A stretch of DNA of 64,000 bases, from assembly GCF_013305725.1 (NCBI RefSeq), contig NZ_CP047883.1:1095001-1159000 (forward strand). Reading direction: 5' to 3'. A model generated the notes under the pieces. It was not told the origin of the DNA and did no database searches. It saw nothing but the letters and a program-made list of their open reading frames with translations. Numbering within the stretch: position 1 is the first letter of the stretch; each line of letters begins with the position of its first letter. A program made the translations under genes and the position numbers. The stretch comes from Streptococcus mitis (GTDB lineage: Bacteria; Bacillota; Bacilli; Lactobacillales; Streptococcaceae). Below, in pieces: positions 25,223 through 33,163 of the stretch.

Positions 25223-25252
25223 TTTTTTATTTATTATACAATAAATAAAAAA
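25223..25252. promoter_or_regulatory. Perfect 13-bp inverted repeat containing the divergent rgg/shp promoters
   Basis: TTTTTTATTTATT and AATAAATAAAAAA are separated by ATAC. On the minus strand the centre reads TATAAT (rgg -10), and on the plus strand TATACA/TACAAT (a candidate shp -10). The two promoters therefore face away from one shared core, so a regulator bound here would control both. Confidence 0.6.
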
Positions 25253-25269
25253 ATAAAGGGAGGTTCAGT

Positions 25270-25341
25270 ATGAAAAAACTTTTAAAATTTACATCAATAT
25301 TGTTATTGATTATGGATATTATCATTATAGTCGGAGGTTGA
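25270..25341 (+). CDS. shp: Short hydrophobic peptide (SHP) pheromone precursor, 23 aa
   Basis: ATG after GGGAGG (7 bp). The peptide starts MKKLLKF, has a hydrophobic middle and ends in DIIIIVGG before TGA. The C-terminal octapeptide is identical to the SHP3 pheromone of Streptococcus pyogenes, and SHP2 differs by one residue (DILIIVGG). SHP precursors are exported, trimmed (typically by Eep) and re-imported by the oligopeptide permease to bind Rgg proteins. It lies between two Rgg genes and upstream of the subtilosin-like cluster, so it is the likely inducer. It is too short for normal gene callers. Confidence 0.88.
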   Translation: MKKLLKFTSILLLIMDIIIIVGG

Positions 25342-25383
25342 TTCTTACTAATCTTATACGTAATTCTTAGAGGACATCTATTA

Positions 25384-25665
25384 TGCAAGAAGTTATTATC
25401 ACAAATAATAAAAGCTGGTTATTTAGTTCGTCTAAGAGACATAGAAGACACCTAAAAAGGGTTGTTGCTTATTGCAAAGTTAGTTCCGATAGTGAGAATT
25501 AGAAAAACAGTTACGATTCTCAAGTAAGACACTACAAAGAATATATTTCTCAGCGTTCAGATTGGTAACTTGCAGATAGTTATCATATAAAGGTATATTA
25601 GGAACAAAAGTAGGAAAAAGACAAGCTTTTAACGACTAATAAATGAAATGAAAACTATTATATTT
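25384..25665 (+). pseudogene. Large serine recombinase, N-terminal remnant
   Basis: Degenerate reading frames give MQEVIITNNKSWLF, then RVVAYCKVSSDSEN, stop, KNSYDSQVRHYKEYISQRSD, stop and, after frame changes, FNRLINEM-like sequence. These match the catalytic N-terminus of Tn-type large serine recombinases (VAaYCRVStDsEeQ-nSYeaQv). Several stops and frameshifts make it dead. It is the trace of a different mobile element and may mark how the peptide cluster was brought into the ICE. Confidence 0.65.
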
Positions 25666-25834
25666 CACTGATTACTGTCACATAAAACATATTTTTATGA
25701 GTAATGTATTTACTTTCATTGTATAATAACAATAGAAATACTATTTTAGTTTTACTAAAATCTAGAATATTTGAAAACTAATTGGCTTACTTATATATGA
25801 AATCATCCCTAATCTGCAACAAGGAGAGGAAGCA

Positions 25835-26692
25835 ATGAAAAATTTAGGACAAATCTTAAAAAAAATTCGAGAAGCTAAGGGCCTCTCTCTTTACAATATT
25901 GCTAATGATGAGATTTCTACCTCTCAGTTATCTCGATTTGAAAATGGATATACAGATATTACTCTTAGTAAATTACTTTCAGTTTTAAAGACACTGGACG
26001 TATCTTTAGAAGAGTTTATGTATTTAGGGCGTGGTTTTCATAAGATGAGTAATTTCGAGGTAATTGATAAGATAAATAATTATTTTTATAAGAACAACAG
26101 CCCAGCCTTGAGAAGACTCCTAATTAATTGTATAGAAAAGGAAGAGGAGAAACTAAGTAAGAAATTAACAATAATTTTGATTAAGTTAAAGCTCCAAGAA
26201 ATTGAGAAAGATAATATTGTTACTTCTGAAGAAATTGATTTTATATCAGACTATTTATTCAGCATAGATATATGGGGTGAATATGAATTAGAGTTATTTT
26301 CCTCCACAATGGAAATTTTTTGCCAATCAAGTATTATGATATTAACGAAGGAAATGGTGAGGAGAACTGATTTTTATAAACATTTACCGACCCATAGAAG
26401 ATTAATTACCAGCATGTTATTTAATGCTTTTAGCCTCAGCGTAGAAAGAAATAATATAGTTGATGCATCTTATTATAGAGAACAATTAGTCCAGTTATTT
26501 TTTGATGAAACAGAATTATATGAAAGATTAGTTTTTCACCTCATAGATAGTTGTTACAATTTTAAGATGACAAATGAATTGAGTAATATTTTAGAGATGA
26601 GAAAGTGCATTGGCTTTCTGAAAACCTTGGAAAGCATGAGTTTAGTAGATAAATGGGAAAAATATATTGAGAGAGTACTTAATAGTAACTAA
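25835..26692 (+). CDS. rgg: Second Rgg-family regulator, 285 aa
   Basis: XRE helix-turn-helix at the N-terminus (LGQILKKIREAKGLSLYNIA, TSQLSRFENGYTDI) and a helical C-terminal domain of the same length and pattern as the divergent Rgg at 24,343, but the two are only distantly similar. AAGGAGAGGAAG precedes the ATG. It ends 98 bp before the subtilosin-like precursor with an inverted-repeat promoter between them, so it is probably the direct activator of the biosynthetic operon, perhaps responding to the SHP peptide. Confidence 0.82.
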   Translation: MKNLGQILKKIREAKGLSLYNIANDEISTSQLSRFENGYTDITLSKLLSVLKTLDVSLEEFMYLGRGFHKMSNFEVIDKINNYFYKNNSPALRRLLINCIEKEEEKLSKKLTIILIKLKLQEIEKDNIVTSEEIDFISDYLFSIDIWGEYELELFSSTMEIFCQSSIMILTKEMVRRTDFYKHLPTHRRLITSMLFNAFSLSVERNNIVDASYYREQLVQLFFDETELYERLVFHLIDSCYNFKMTNELSNILEMRKCIGFLKTLESMSLVDKWEKYIERVLNSN

Positions 26693-26712
26693 TTGCAAAT
26701 TGGGGATAAAAA

Positions 26713-26764
26713 CTATTAGACCAACTGCTAGTGATATAATAACATTAGGCAGTAGGTCTAATAG
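26713..26764 (+). promoter_or_regulatory. Inverted repeat around the -10 of the subtilosin-like operon
   Basis: CTATTAGACCAACTGC (26,713-26,728) is mirrored by GCAGTAGGTCTAATAG (26,749-26,764) with one mismatch. The 20-base centre holds TATAAT (26,735-26,740). No good -35 is present, as expected for an activator-dependent promoter. The right arm is followed by TTTTTA, so a transcript coming from the upstream rgg gene would fold into a terminator-like hairpin, while a transcript starting in the centre would not. Confidence 0.6.
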
Positions 26765-26789
26765 TTTTTATAATCAAGGAGGATTAATC

Positions 26790-26960
26790 ATGACTAAGAA
26801 CAATAAGATTGACAACCCGTCTGTAAAAATTGAAAAAGCAACTGTTGTAAATAACAAAGGATGTAGTGTTTGCGCGATTGGTGCTGTTTGTTTAGCTGAC
26901 GGTCCAATTCCTGATTTTGAAATTGCAGGAGTATCTGCTGTATTTACTGCATTTGGATAA
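26790..26960 (+). CDS. sboA: Subtilosin A-like sactipeptide precursor, 56 aa
   Basis: Start after AAGGAGG at 6 bp. A 21-residue leader (MTKNNKIDNPSVKIEKATVV and N) precedes a 35-residue core beginning NKGC that aligns without gaps to Bacillus subtilis subtilosin A, 23 of 35 residues identical from memory, including the run DGPIPDFEIAG. The three donor cysteines sit at core positions 4, 7 and 13; the acceptors are Phe31, Ser28 (Thr in subtilosin) and Phe22. Mature subtilosin is head-to-tail cyclised with three sulphur-to-alpha-carbon bridges, and the same is expected here. The leader is longer than the 8 residues in Bacillus. Confidence 0.93.
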   Translation: MTKNNKIDNPSVKIEKATVVNNKGCSVCAIGAVCLADGPIPDFEIAGVSAVFTAFG

Positions 26961-27031
26961 TTGCTAATTATAAATTAAATATCTAATATATAATGACCTA
27001 CTGCTTATTTTTTGATTGAAAGAGGATAAAA

Positions 27032-28387
27032 ATGTATTTAGTGTTGGATAATCAAGTTACAATATATCAAACTAAAGGGGACTATAATGTAATCGTTGAG
27101 AAAATCGATGCGAATAAACGGAAACAATTTGACTATTTTACAGTTAATAAAACAGGAAAATTACTTCTAGAAGCTATCAACGGCAAGCAAAATATGGAGG
27201 AATTTATAGAAAACTTTATTGATACTTACAACTTAGTAGAAGATGATCGAAATTGGATTGAGACATTTTTAAATGAAATGATGAAAAAAGGAGCCATTGC
27301 AATCAAAGAGAGCCCAGAGATTGCAAATTTGCCATTATATATTTATGGAAATTCAAGACTTATTTCTCCTTTACATGTAACAGTTGAGATTACTGAAAAA
27401 TGTAATTTATATTGTGCTCATTGCTATTTAAATGCATCCTGTAACAAAACAACTGCAATTGATTACGAGGGTTTCAAGTCTCTTGTGAAAAAACTAAAAG
27501 CGAGTAACGTTTTGAGTATTGAAATCACTGGTGGAGAAGTATTTATGAATAAGGATGCAGAAAAAATACTAGAATTGGCATTTAATGAGTTTAGTAGAGT
27601 AGCCTTATTAACAAACGGTACAATACTCAAGAAAAGTAGCTTGTCGTTATTAGAGAAAAACAAAGATAAATTAGTTATGAGTATTTCTTTAGACAGTGTT
27701 AGAGAGGAATTACATGATAAGTTTAGAGGTATGCGAGGCTCATTTAGGAGTACTTGTAAAAATATTAAGCGTCTGACAGAAGCGGGAATACATGTACGAG
27801 TAGCTTCTTCTATTTTTGATGAAAATATGTGGGAGGTTGATAAACTTGCTGAGCTTGCAATTGAGTTAGGAGCGGAACTTTTTGTTTATAATTTTGTAGA
27901 AAATTTCGGCAGAGGTACGGATTTCAATAAAAATAGTAGTACGAAATTTTCCAAAGAGTACTCACGTTATTTGAGTGAGACGGTATTTAAGTATAGAGCA
28001 TTAATTCCAATTATCGAATCGGAGGATTATCTAAAATCTTCTTCTAATTGTGGTGCTGGAACAAATACTATTTTAATTGGTGCAGATGGTAATTTAAGAC
28101 CTTGTCCTATCTTTCCTAAGAATAAGATTTTCAAAAATATAAACGATGGTAGTATGGAGGAAATTTTTTCTGATGATGTTTATCAAAAAATTAGCAATAT
28201 CTATCCCCCTAGTGATGAAAACGGTTGTTCTAAATCTTGTCCAAATTACAGTAATTGTTTTGGATGCTACATGAAAGGACTGGAAAGTAATGTAGATAAA
28301 GCACCAGAACAATATTGTTCTTGGATAACTTATAATAAATTAGAGAAGTTTATGGAACAATATAAGGGAGGGAAGGTTATTGAGTAA
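27032..28387 (+). CDS. albA: AlbA-like radical SAM/SPASM sactisynthase, 451 aa
   Basis: An N-terminal PqqD/RRE-like peptide-recognition region (about residues 1-100) is followed by the radical SAM cluster motif CNLYCAHC (Cys124, 128, 131), ITGGEVF (GGE motif, about 163-169) and a SPASM region with a cysteine set from NCGAGTN through CPIF, CSKSCPNYSNCFGCYMKG and YCSW that holds auxiliary iron-sulphur clusters. Length is nearly that of B. subtilis AlbA, which forms the three thioether bonds of subtilosin. It is 71 bp after the precursor gene and overlaps the next gene by 8 bp. Confidence 0.9.
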   Translation: MYLVLDNQVTIYQTKGDYNVIVEKIDANKRKQFDYFTVNKTGKLLLEAINGKQNMEEFIENFIDTYNLVEDDRNWIETFLNEMMKKGAIAIKESPEIANLPLYIYGNSRLISPLHVTVEITEKCNLYCAHCYLNASCNKTTAIDYEGFKSLVKKLKASNVLSIEITGGEVFMNKDAEKILELAFNEFSRVALLTNGTILKKSSLSLLEKNKDKLVMSISLDSVREELHDKFRGMRGSFRSTCKNIKRLTEAGIHVRVASSIFDENMWEVDKLAELAIELGAELFVYNFVENFGRGTDFNKNSSTKFSKEYSRYLSETVFKYRALIPIIESEDYLKSSSNCGAGTNTILIGADGNLRPCPIFPKNKIFKNINDGSMEEIFSDDVYQKISNIYPPSDENGCSKSCPNYSNCFGCYMKGLESNVDKAPEQYCSWITYNKLEKFMEQYKGGKVIE

Positions 28388-29300
28388 TTATCTTTTTTCT
28401 TATAAATATTATAGACCTATTCCTAATTTATTTATTAAACAAAAACTAAGAGAAATTCATAAGTTACTTAAGGAAGATTTAATAAAATTTGGAATCGAAA
28501 ACGGAATAATAATTTCAATTTTTGCTCTCGGTTGTAATGGGAGAATGACAGAAATTATTTATATAAAATCAATGTATCGTATTTCTGAAGATAAAATCTA
28601 TGATATGTTAGATTTTTTATATAATAAAGAAATTGAACTTTACAAGGTGGTAAAAGATGATAACATTAATTGTACAATATCTTGCTACGGAGTAACTGCA
28701 AATGCTTCTATTCCTACAAAAGAGTCCTTAGGATACTTTTTAAAAAATTTTTTAAAATGGGAAAATTATAGTGTCAAAAAATATTCTAGAGTTAAATTAG
28801 AAACTACAGAAAATATTATAATTAAAGAAGGAGAATTAACGTATGTCGGTTTCCTATGTGATAATATAGAGATAAAAGAATTAGGAGATATGCTGTCAGC
28901 TAAGTTATTAGAAGAAATTTTTAAATCACAAAATAGCGTTTTAACAGAGATTAGAAATCAAGGACTTTGTTACACAACTGTATCAAAGTTTCATGAAGAT
29001 TTGAACGTTGTTTATATCGGACTAATAACAAGTTATTCAGAAGATAAAATTTCTAGATTAGATACCATGTATACCAATGTTCAGTTAACTGAGGGCGAGT
29101 TCGAACTTGCTAAATGTCGATTGAAGAAAGAAATAATATTTTCAACAACTTTATATCAAATAGACCATTACTTATTACCTTTTCAGCTATTGAAAATTGA
29201 TGCAAATGTATCAACTTTGTTAGAAATAATCGATAAAATAAAATTCGAAGATATTGTGAAAATCTTTAATAGCAGGAGAATAGTGTGTTTAAAAGCATAA
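28380..29300 (+). CDS. M16-peptidase-like protein (AlbE-like), 306 aa
   Basis: TTG start after GGGAGGGAAGG, inside the end of albA. The fold pattern resembles the M16B (LuxS/MPP-like) repeats, ending in a Leu/Ile-rich helix region, but the zinc motif HxxEH is absent. In the Bacillus alb operon AlbE is such a non-catalytic partner of the zinc peptidase AlbF, and together they are implicated in leader removal and cyclisation. The pairing with the HxxEH-containing protein encoded downstream supports the same role. Sequence similarity is weak, so the AlbE label is inferred from position and fold pattern. Confidence 0.6.
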   Translation: MSNYLFSYKYYRPIPNLFIKQKLREIHKLLKEDLIKFGIENGIIISIFALGCNGRMTEIIYIKSMYRISEDKIYDMLDFLYNKEIELYKVVKDDNINCTISCYGVTANASIPTKESLGYFLKNFLKWENYSVKKYSRVKLETTENIIIKEGELTYVGFLCDNIEIKELGDMLSAKLLEEIFKSQNSVLTEIRNQGLCYTTVSKFHEDLNVVYIGLITSYSEDKISRLDTMYTNVQLTEGEFELAKCRLKKEIIFSTTLYQIDHYLLPFQLLKIDANVSTLLEIIDKIKFEDIVKIFNSRRIVCLKA

Positions 29301-29314
29301 TAAGGAGGAAGTTA

Positions 29315-30163
29315 ATGGAGAAAGATTGTACGTTTTTTATTAAACCAGTTTCAGATTTAGGAGAAGTTACTATTGAAAGAATAATTTTTAATTTTAATGG
29401 TTCAATTAGGGAAGGGTATTTACACCTTTTAGAACATCTATGGGTTAGAGCTAATAAGTCGTGGTTTGATGATTATGAAAGTAAAATGAATATTTTTAAC
29501 GCTTTAACGGATAAGAATCGAATTACATTTATTTTGATATATACAGAATCGACAGTTAATACCAATAAGTTAATATTTGATTTAAATTTTAATGAACAGG
29601 ACTTCTTGATCGAAAAAAAGACTATTTACGAAGAAAGAAAATTATATTCGGATAGTACACCAGACGTTGATATTGTTTTAGGAAGTCTTAGAACTATTGA
29701 AGCCTTTGATTTAATAGTTTTAAAAAACATGATGCATCAGATGAATTATAAAAAAATTCGATTTCATTTTTCCTCAAAAAACAACGGCAAATATATGAAA
29801 AATCCCACTATTAATATAAAAAAAAATTCGATAATTTGGAAGGATTCTAATACTATTCAACTCAAAGATTTTTATGATTATAAAGTGTTGTTAACCATTT
29901 TAAAAGTGTTTAAATTAACGAATGAAAGTTTTTGTTTTAATATCAACGAGGCAAAAGAAAATTATGAGATCACATTTGATGATTACGAAGTCTTTGATTT
30001 TATGCTAAAAAATAAAGATAATGTCTTAAAGCGATACCAGCTACTACTTACTAATACTCAATTATTTATAGAACAGACAATTTATTTATTTGATCTTTTT
30101 GGTTTTAATCTTGATATATTAGACTTTTGGAGAGAATTTAATTGGGAGGTTTTAGAAAAATGA
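29315..30163 (+). CDS. M16-type zinc peptidase-like protein (AlbF-like), 282 aa
   Basis: The start at 29,315 (MEKDCTFF) follows AGGAGG; the longer frame upstream lacks a site. It contains the inverted zinc motif HLLEH (residues 37-41) and, about 65 residues later, YEERK (Glu106/107), which can supply the third ligand, as in M16 peptidases although somewhat shorter spaced. AlbF in Bacillus is the likely leader peptidase of subtilosin. It is shorter than AlbF (about 430 aa), with only the first M16 domain clear. The stop overlaps the next start as ATGA. Confidence 0.65.
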   Translation: MEKDCTFFIKPVSDLGEVTIERIIFNFNGSIREGYLHLLEHLWVRANKSWFDDYESKMNIFNALTDKNRITFILIYTESTVNTNKLIFDLNFNEQDFLIEKKTIYEERKLYSDSTPDVDIVLGSLRTIEAFDLIVLKNMMHQMNYKKIRFHFSSKNNGKYMKNPTINIKKNSIIWKDSNTIQLKDFYDYKVLLTILKVFKLTNESFCFNINEAKENYEITFDDYEVFDFMLKNKDNVLKRYQLLLTNTQLFIEQTIYLFDLFGFNLDILDFWREFNWEVLEK

Positions 30164-30833
30164 AAAAAAAGCAACAATTCTATTTCTAATCAACCTAGTT
30201 CTATTAGCATTAAGAAATATAGTTAATAGTTACTGCAATTTAGAATTTAAAATAACAATCAGAGATTTTATAGTGTTAGGAGGGATATTAATTCTATGTG
30301 AACAGAAATATATAAAGGTACTACTATCTATCTTATCTACAAGATCTGCTTTAACTAACTATAAACAAATTGAGTATCTAATTTATCTGATAAATGCTAA
30401 TATTCTGATGTACACATTGATAATGTATTTTAACACTTTTTCTTTTTCGTCATCATTCATCAATTTATATTATAAAAATTACTTCTTAAATTTTTTAATA
30501 CTTATATTTTCTTTTTCTTATCTAATTATAAAATATAAGTTGCTGGTTATTAAATATAAATATGTTTTAATTATATTGACTTTCCTTCTTATGGGTGTTA
30601 GTGTATTAGACTTGATAACATTTGTTTTTTTGGCAATTATTTCATTTATCTCTAGTAGATTAACAAAGTTCAACACTAATTATTTCTCAGCAATAATATT
30701 TCCGATGGTATTAACTTATTATATTATGTTTGATAAAAATATATTTTCTATAGTTTGTACATGTTTATTACTTTTTAGCTGCCTTGTACCAATAATCTTA
30801 GAAAGGAAATTAAACAATGAACAAAAAACTTAG
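30160..30833 (+). pseudogene. Membrane protein (AlbG-like), frameshifted in an A8 tract
   Basis: The ATG at 30,160 overlaps the previous stop (ATGA) but its frame ends after nine codons. With one extra base in the A8 run at 30,163-30,170 it would continue MKKKATILFLINLVLLALRN into a 224-residue protein with six to seven hydrophobic helices, open to 30,833. AlbG has about the same size and character. Either the gene is inactivated or a +1 change arises by slippage on the A-run. The GTG at 30,273 in the long frame has no ribosome site, so it is probably not a real start. Confidence 0.65.
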
Positions 30834-30954
30834 ACTCGCAATTGCTATTTGCTTTTTTGTAGGTGCATTTATGTTTGTTTTCATGAAAGAATTTCTTTAT
30901 GCAGTTGCTTTTATGATAGTGGGTGGAGTATATCTGTATAAAGGAGTGAGATAA
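30817..30954 (+). CDS. AlbB-like small membrane protein, 45 aa
   Basis: MNKKLRLAIAICFFVGAFMF opens a peptide with two hydrophobic helices (about residues 6-20 and 26-40) and a basic tail. The start follows GAAAGGAAAT and lies inside the end of the upstream membrane-protein frame. Bacillus AlbB is a 53-residue two-helix protein encoded just before the ABC ATPase AlbC and is part of the immunity set. Here too the ABC ATPase gene follows, 1 bp downstream. It is too short for standard gene finding. Confidence 0.75.
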   Translation: MNKKLRLAIAICFFVGAFMFVFMKEFLYAVAFMIVGGVYLYKGVR

Positions 30955-30955
30955 T

Positions 30956-31648
30956 TTGACAACTCTATTAGAACTAAAAAAATTGAATTTTGCATATGTT
31001 AAGAATAGTAAAATATTAGATAACATTGATTTAATTTTAAATCAAAACAAAGTCTATGGTTTGATTGGAAAGAACGGTGCTGGGAAAACAACGTTTATTA
31101 AAATTTTAAGTAGTGTATTTAACAATAATGTTTTTACTCTGGAATATTTTAAGTTTTTCGATAAAGAAGTCCAGCTGAGTTCAGAATTTTATCGACAAAA
31201 TAAGTATACAGTATTTACAGAAAGTGAAAGCTTTTTAAACTGGACTTTTTTGCAATATTTGGAAATGGTCTGTCAACTTTATAATTGTTCGATAGAAAGA
31301 AAAAGATTGGAATTTTTAGTTAACGGATTTAAATTTGAAGAGTATTGCCAAAAAGAGATCAGAGACCTCTCTACTGGTAATAAAAAGAAAGTTTTCTTGA
31401 TAGTAGGATTATATCTTAGAAGACCTTTATTGATTTTAGATGAACCGTTTGACGGTTTAGACTTCGAGTCCACGGAATTTTTATATAAGATGTTACTGGA
31501 GTATAAGCAATATGGTACAGTTCTGTTAAGTACTCATTTTGCAGAGAGTGTCGTAAGAGTTTGTGATTATCTTTATATTCTAGAAAATGCTCACATAAAC
31601 TTATTCCAAGGAAATGTGTCTGAATGGTTAGAGTCTATCAGGAAATAA
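30956..31648 (+). CDS. ABC transporter ATPase (AlbC-like), 230 aa
   Basis: TTG start with AAAGGAG 9 bp upstream, 1 bp after the small AlbB-like gene. Walker A GKNGAGKTT (about residues 38-46), signature DLSTGNKKK (about 137-145), Walker B LLILDEPFDGLD (about 158-169) and switch His in LLSTH. Length and neighbours match AlbC (239 aa), the ATPase that exports subtilosin or confers immunity with AlbD. The membrane partner is encoded 14 bp downstream. Confidence 0.85.
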   Translation: MTTLLELKKLNFAYVKNSKILDNIDLILNQNKVYGLIGKNGAGKTTFIKILSSVFNNNVFTLEYFKFFDKEVQLSSEFYRQNKYTVFTESESFLNWTFLQYLEMVCQLYNCSIERKRLEFLVNGFKFEEYCQKEIRDLSTGNKKKVFLIVGLYLRRPLLILDEPFDGLDFESTEFLYKMLLEYKQYGTVLLSTHFAESVVRVCDYLYILENAHINLFQGNVSEWLESIRK

Positions 31649-31662
31649 GGAGGAAATCTGTA

Positions 31663-32754
31663 ATGTTATGGATATCCATATGTAGAGATTTGTTTTCGCG
31701 GAAAAGATTTTATTTTTTGGGATTCTCTTTAATACTAGTTTTACTCATACGACATTTAATACCTTCTCATAACAATGCGAACTATCTTCTATTTTCTGCA
31801 ACACTAATTACCTTAGTAAGTACTTGGCAACTACTTTTATCATATTTCAAATCAGAAAGAATCCAGGCATACTATCAACTTCCTATTTCTAACACAAAAT
31901 TTTATATCCAATTTATATTTGTGTCATTTGCATCTAATCTAATCGAAAGATTGTCATTGTTAATCATTCTTTTTAGTGAAGCAAAATTAATAAATTTGAT
32001 ACTACCTATTTTATCTTCCCTCTTTGTTATTATGAGTAGCTTTAGATTAGTTAGGTGTTTTGGAACTTTAAAAAATAAAGTGACTAAGCTTTTATTATTC
32101 CTTTATATTTTTATTTCACTATCATTGTTTCTCTTACTGAAATCAATTTATTTGCTTTTGTTCATGATTGCTATTGAGTGGATTTTTATTTTAAGAGATG
32201 ATAATTTTTTGTATTTAGATGATTTTTCAAATACAAATCATTTTTTAAAGTTTAAAAATTATTTTGTTTCAAATTTGGTAAAAGAGAGATATTTTTATTT
32301 TAATACTGTCGCCTCAGTATTATTTATTTTAATATTATATTTTCAAGAACTACCTGAAAACTTAAAAATTCCATTACTTTTCACTGTAGCATCTACTAAT
32401 ACACCTCTTACTAGTTTAATTTCTAGCGAGCCACAATTAAGAATACATTTGCGATCACTACCTAAATCTTATATTTTTTACAATATGTATCTAAGGTGTT
32501 TATTATACTATTATCTTTTTATAAATTTTCTAATTGCAATTGTCTATATTACTAGTTCACACAGTATAATATTTTTAGTATGGGTAGGGGTATTTACTTT
32601 ATTTGAGAGTGCGTTATATCTATTTTTAGAAAAGTATTGGTATATTAAAAAATGGAACATAAAGAAGGAACTATGGAAACATCCTCGCAAATATATTGTT
32701 CCTATGATGACTTATCTATTTTTCTTTATTCTACTAATGTTAAAGAAATTCTAA
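31663..32754 (+). CDS. ABC transporter membrane protein (AlbD-like), 363 aa
   Basis: The start at 31,663 (MLWISICRDLF) follows AAGGAGG; the longer frame overlaps the ATPase and lacks a site. The protein has about ten hydrophobic segments, with pairs at roughly residues 15-35, 45-65, 95-130, 140-170, 200-220, 275-325 and 340-360, and little extracytoplasmic sequence. AlbD (436 aa) has a comparable layout. With the AlbC-like ATPase it should form the exporter or self-protection pump. It is the last gene of the cluster and is followed by a terminator. Confidence 0.75.
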   Translation: MLWISICRDLFSRKRFYFLGFSLILVLLIRHLIPSHNNANYLLFSATLITLVSTWQLLLSYFKSERIQAYYQLPISNTKFYIQFIFVSFASNLIERLSLLIILFSEAKLINLILPILSSLFVIMSSFRLVRCFGTLKNKVTKLLLFLYIFISLSLFLLLKSIYLLLFMIAIEWIFILRDDNFLYLDDFSNTNHFLKFKNYFVSNLVKERYFYFNTVASVLFILILYFQELPENLKIPLLFTVASTNTPLTSLISSEPQLRIHLRSLPKSYIFYNMYLRCLLYYYLFINFLIAIVYITSSHSIIFLVWVGVFTLFESALYLFLEKYWYIKKWNIKKELWKHPRKYIVPMMTYLFFFILLMLKKF

Positions 32755-32798
32755 AGCCCATTTGTAGAATAAAGTGTAACATAGTATTTAATCCTTTC

Positions 32799-32830
32799 AA
32801 GCTGTTTGAGTCAACTCAAGCAGTTTTTTC
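32799..32830 (+). terminator. Terminator of the subtilosin-like operon
   Basis: AAGCTGTTTGAGT and ACTCAAGCAG arms, with one mismatch and a short loop, followed by TTTTTTCC. Confidence 0.75.
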
Positions 32831-33163
32831 CTTTGTTTAAATAAAACTAAAATTTAGTATTGTTCAGCTTCAGAGAAATGATTGTATGATTTATTTGTGA
32901 ACATTTTCCTATAATTTTGTAATATTCTTAAGACTATAATATATCAGATAAACATGTCTTTTGTGTTTCACTTTATTTTACAATAATACTAATTTTTGAA
33001 GTCAGTAATTTTAAATAGTTGATAAAATCTTTTCTCTCAGACGGTTAATAGATATGCTTATTAGAAGTGTTTAATAAATTAATTTTAGTTCAAAATGTCC
33101 AATTTGGACACTTTGAATGATTTCTTAGTTTTATATATTATACTTTTCTCAGGAGAAAGCTAG
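32831..33163. other. Gene-free stretch before the ICE right-end genes
   Basis: 333 bp of AT-rich DNA without a convincing gene. Short palindromic AT stretches are present, along with a TATTATACTTTT that may be the -10 of the following XRE gene (its ATG is at 33,164, with AGGAGAAAG upstream). Confidence 0.5.

Noticed and set aside
30273..30833. GTG at 30,273 as the real start of the AlbG-like gene
   Set aside because: No ribosome site precedes it, and the coupled ATG at 30,160 plus hydrophobic coding sequence upstream show the gene starts earlier, behind a frameshift.
30775..31026. 83-codon open frame on the minus strand
   Set aside because: Shadow of the AlbB-like and ABC ATPase genes, which have good motifs and ribosome sites.
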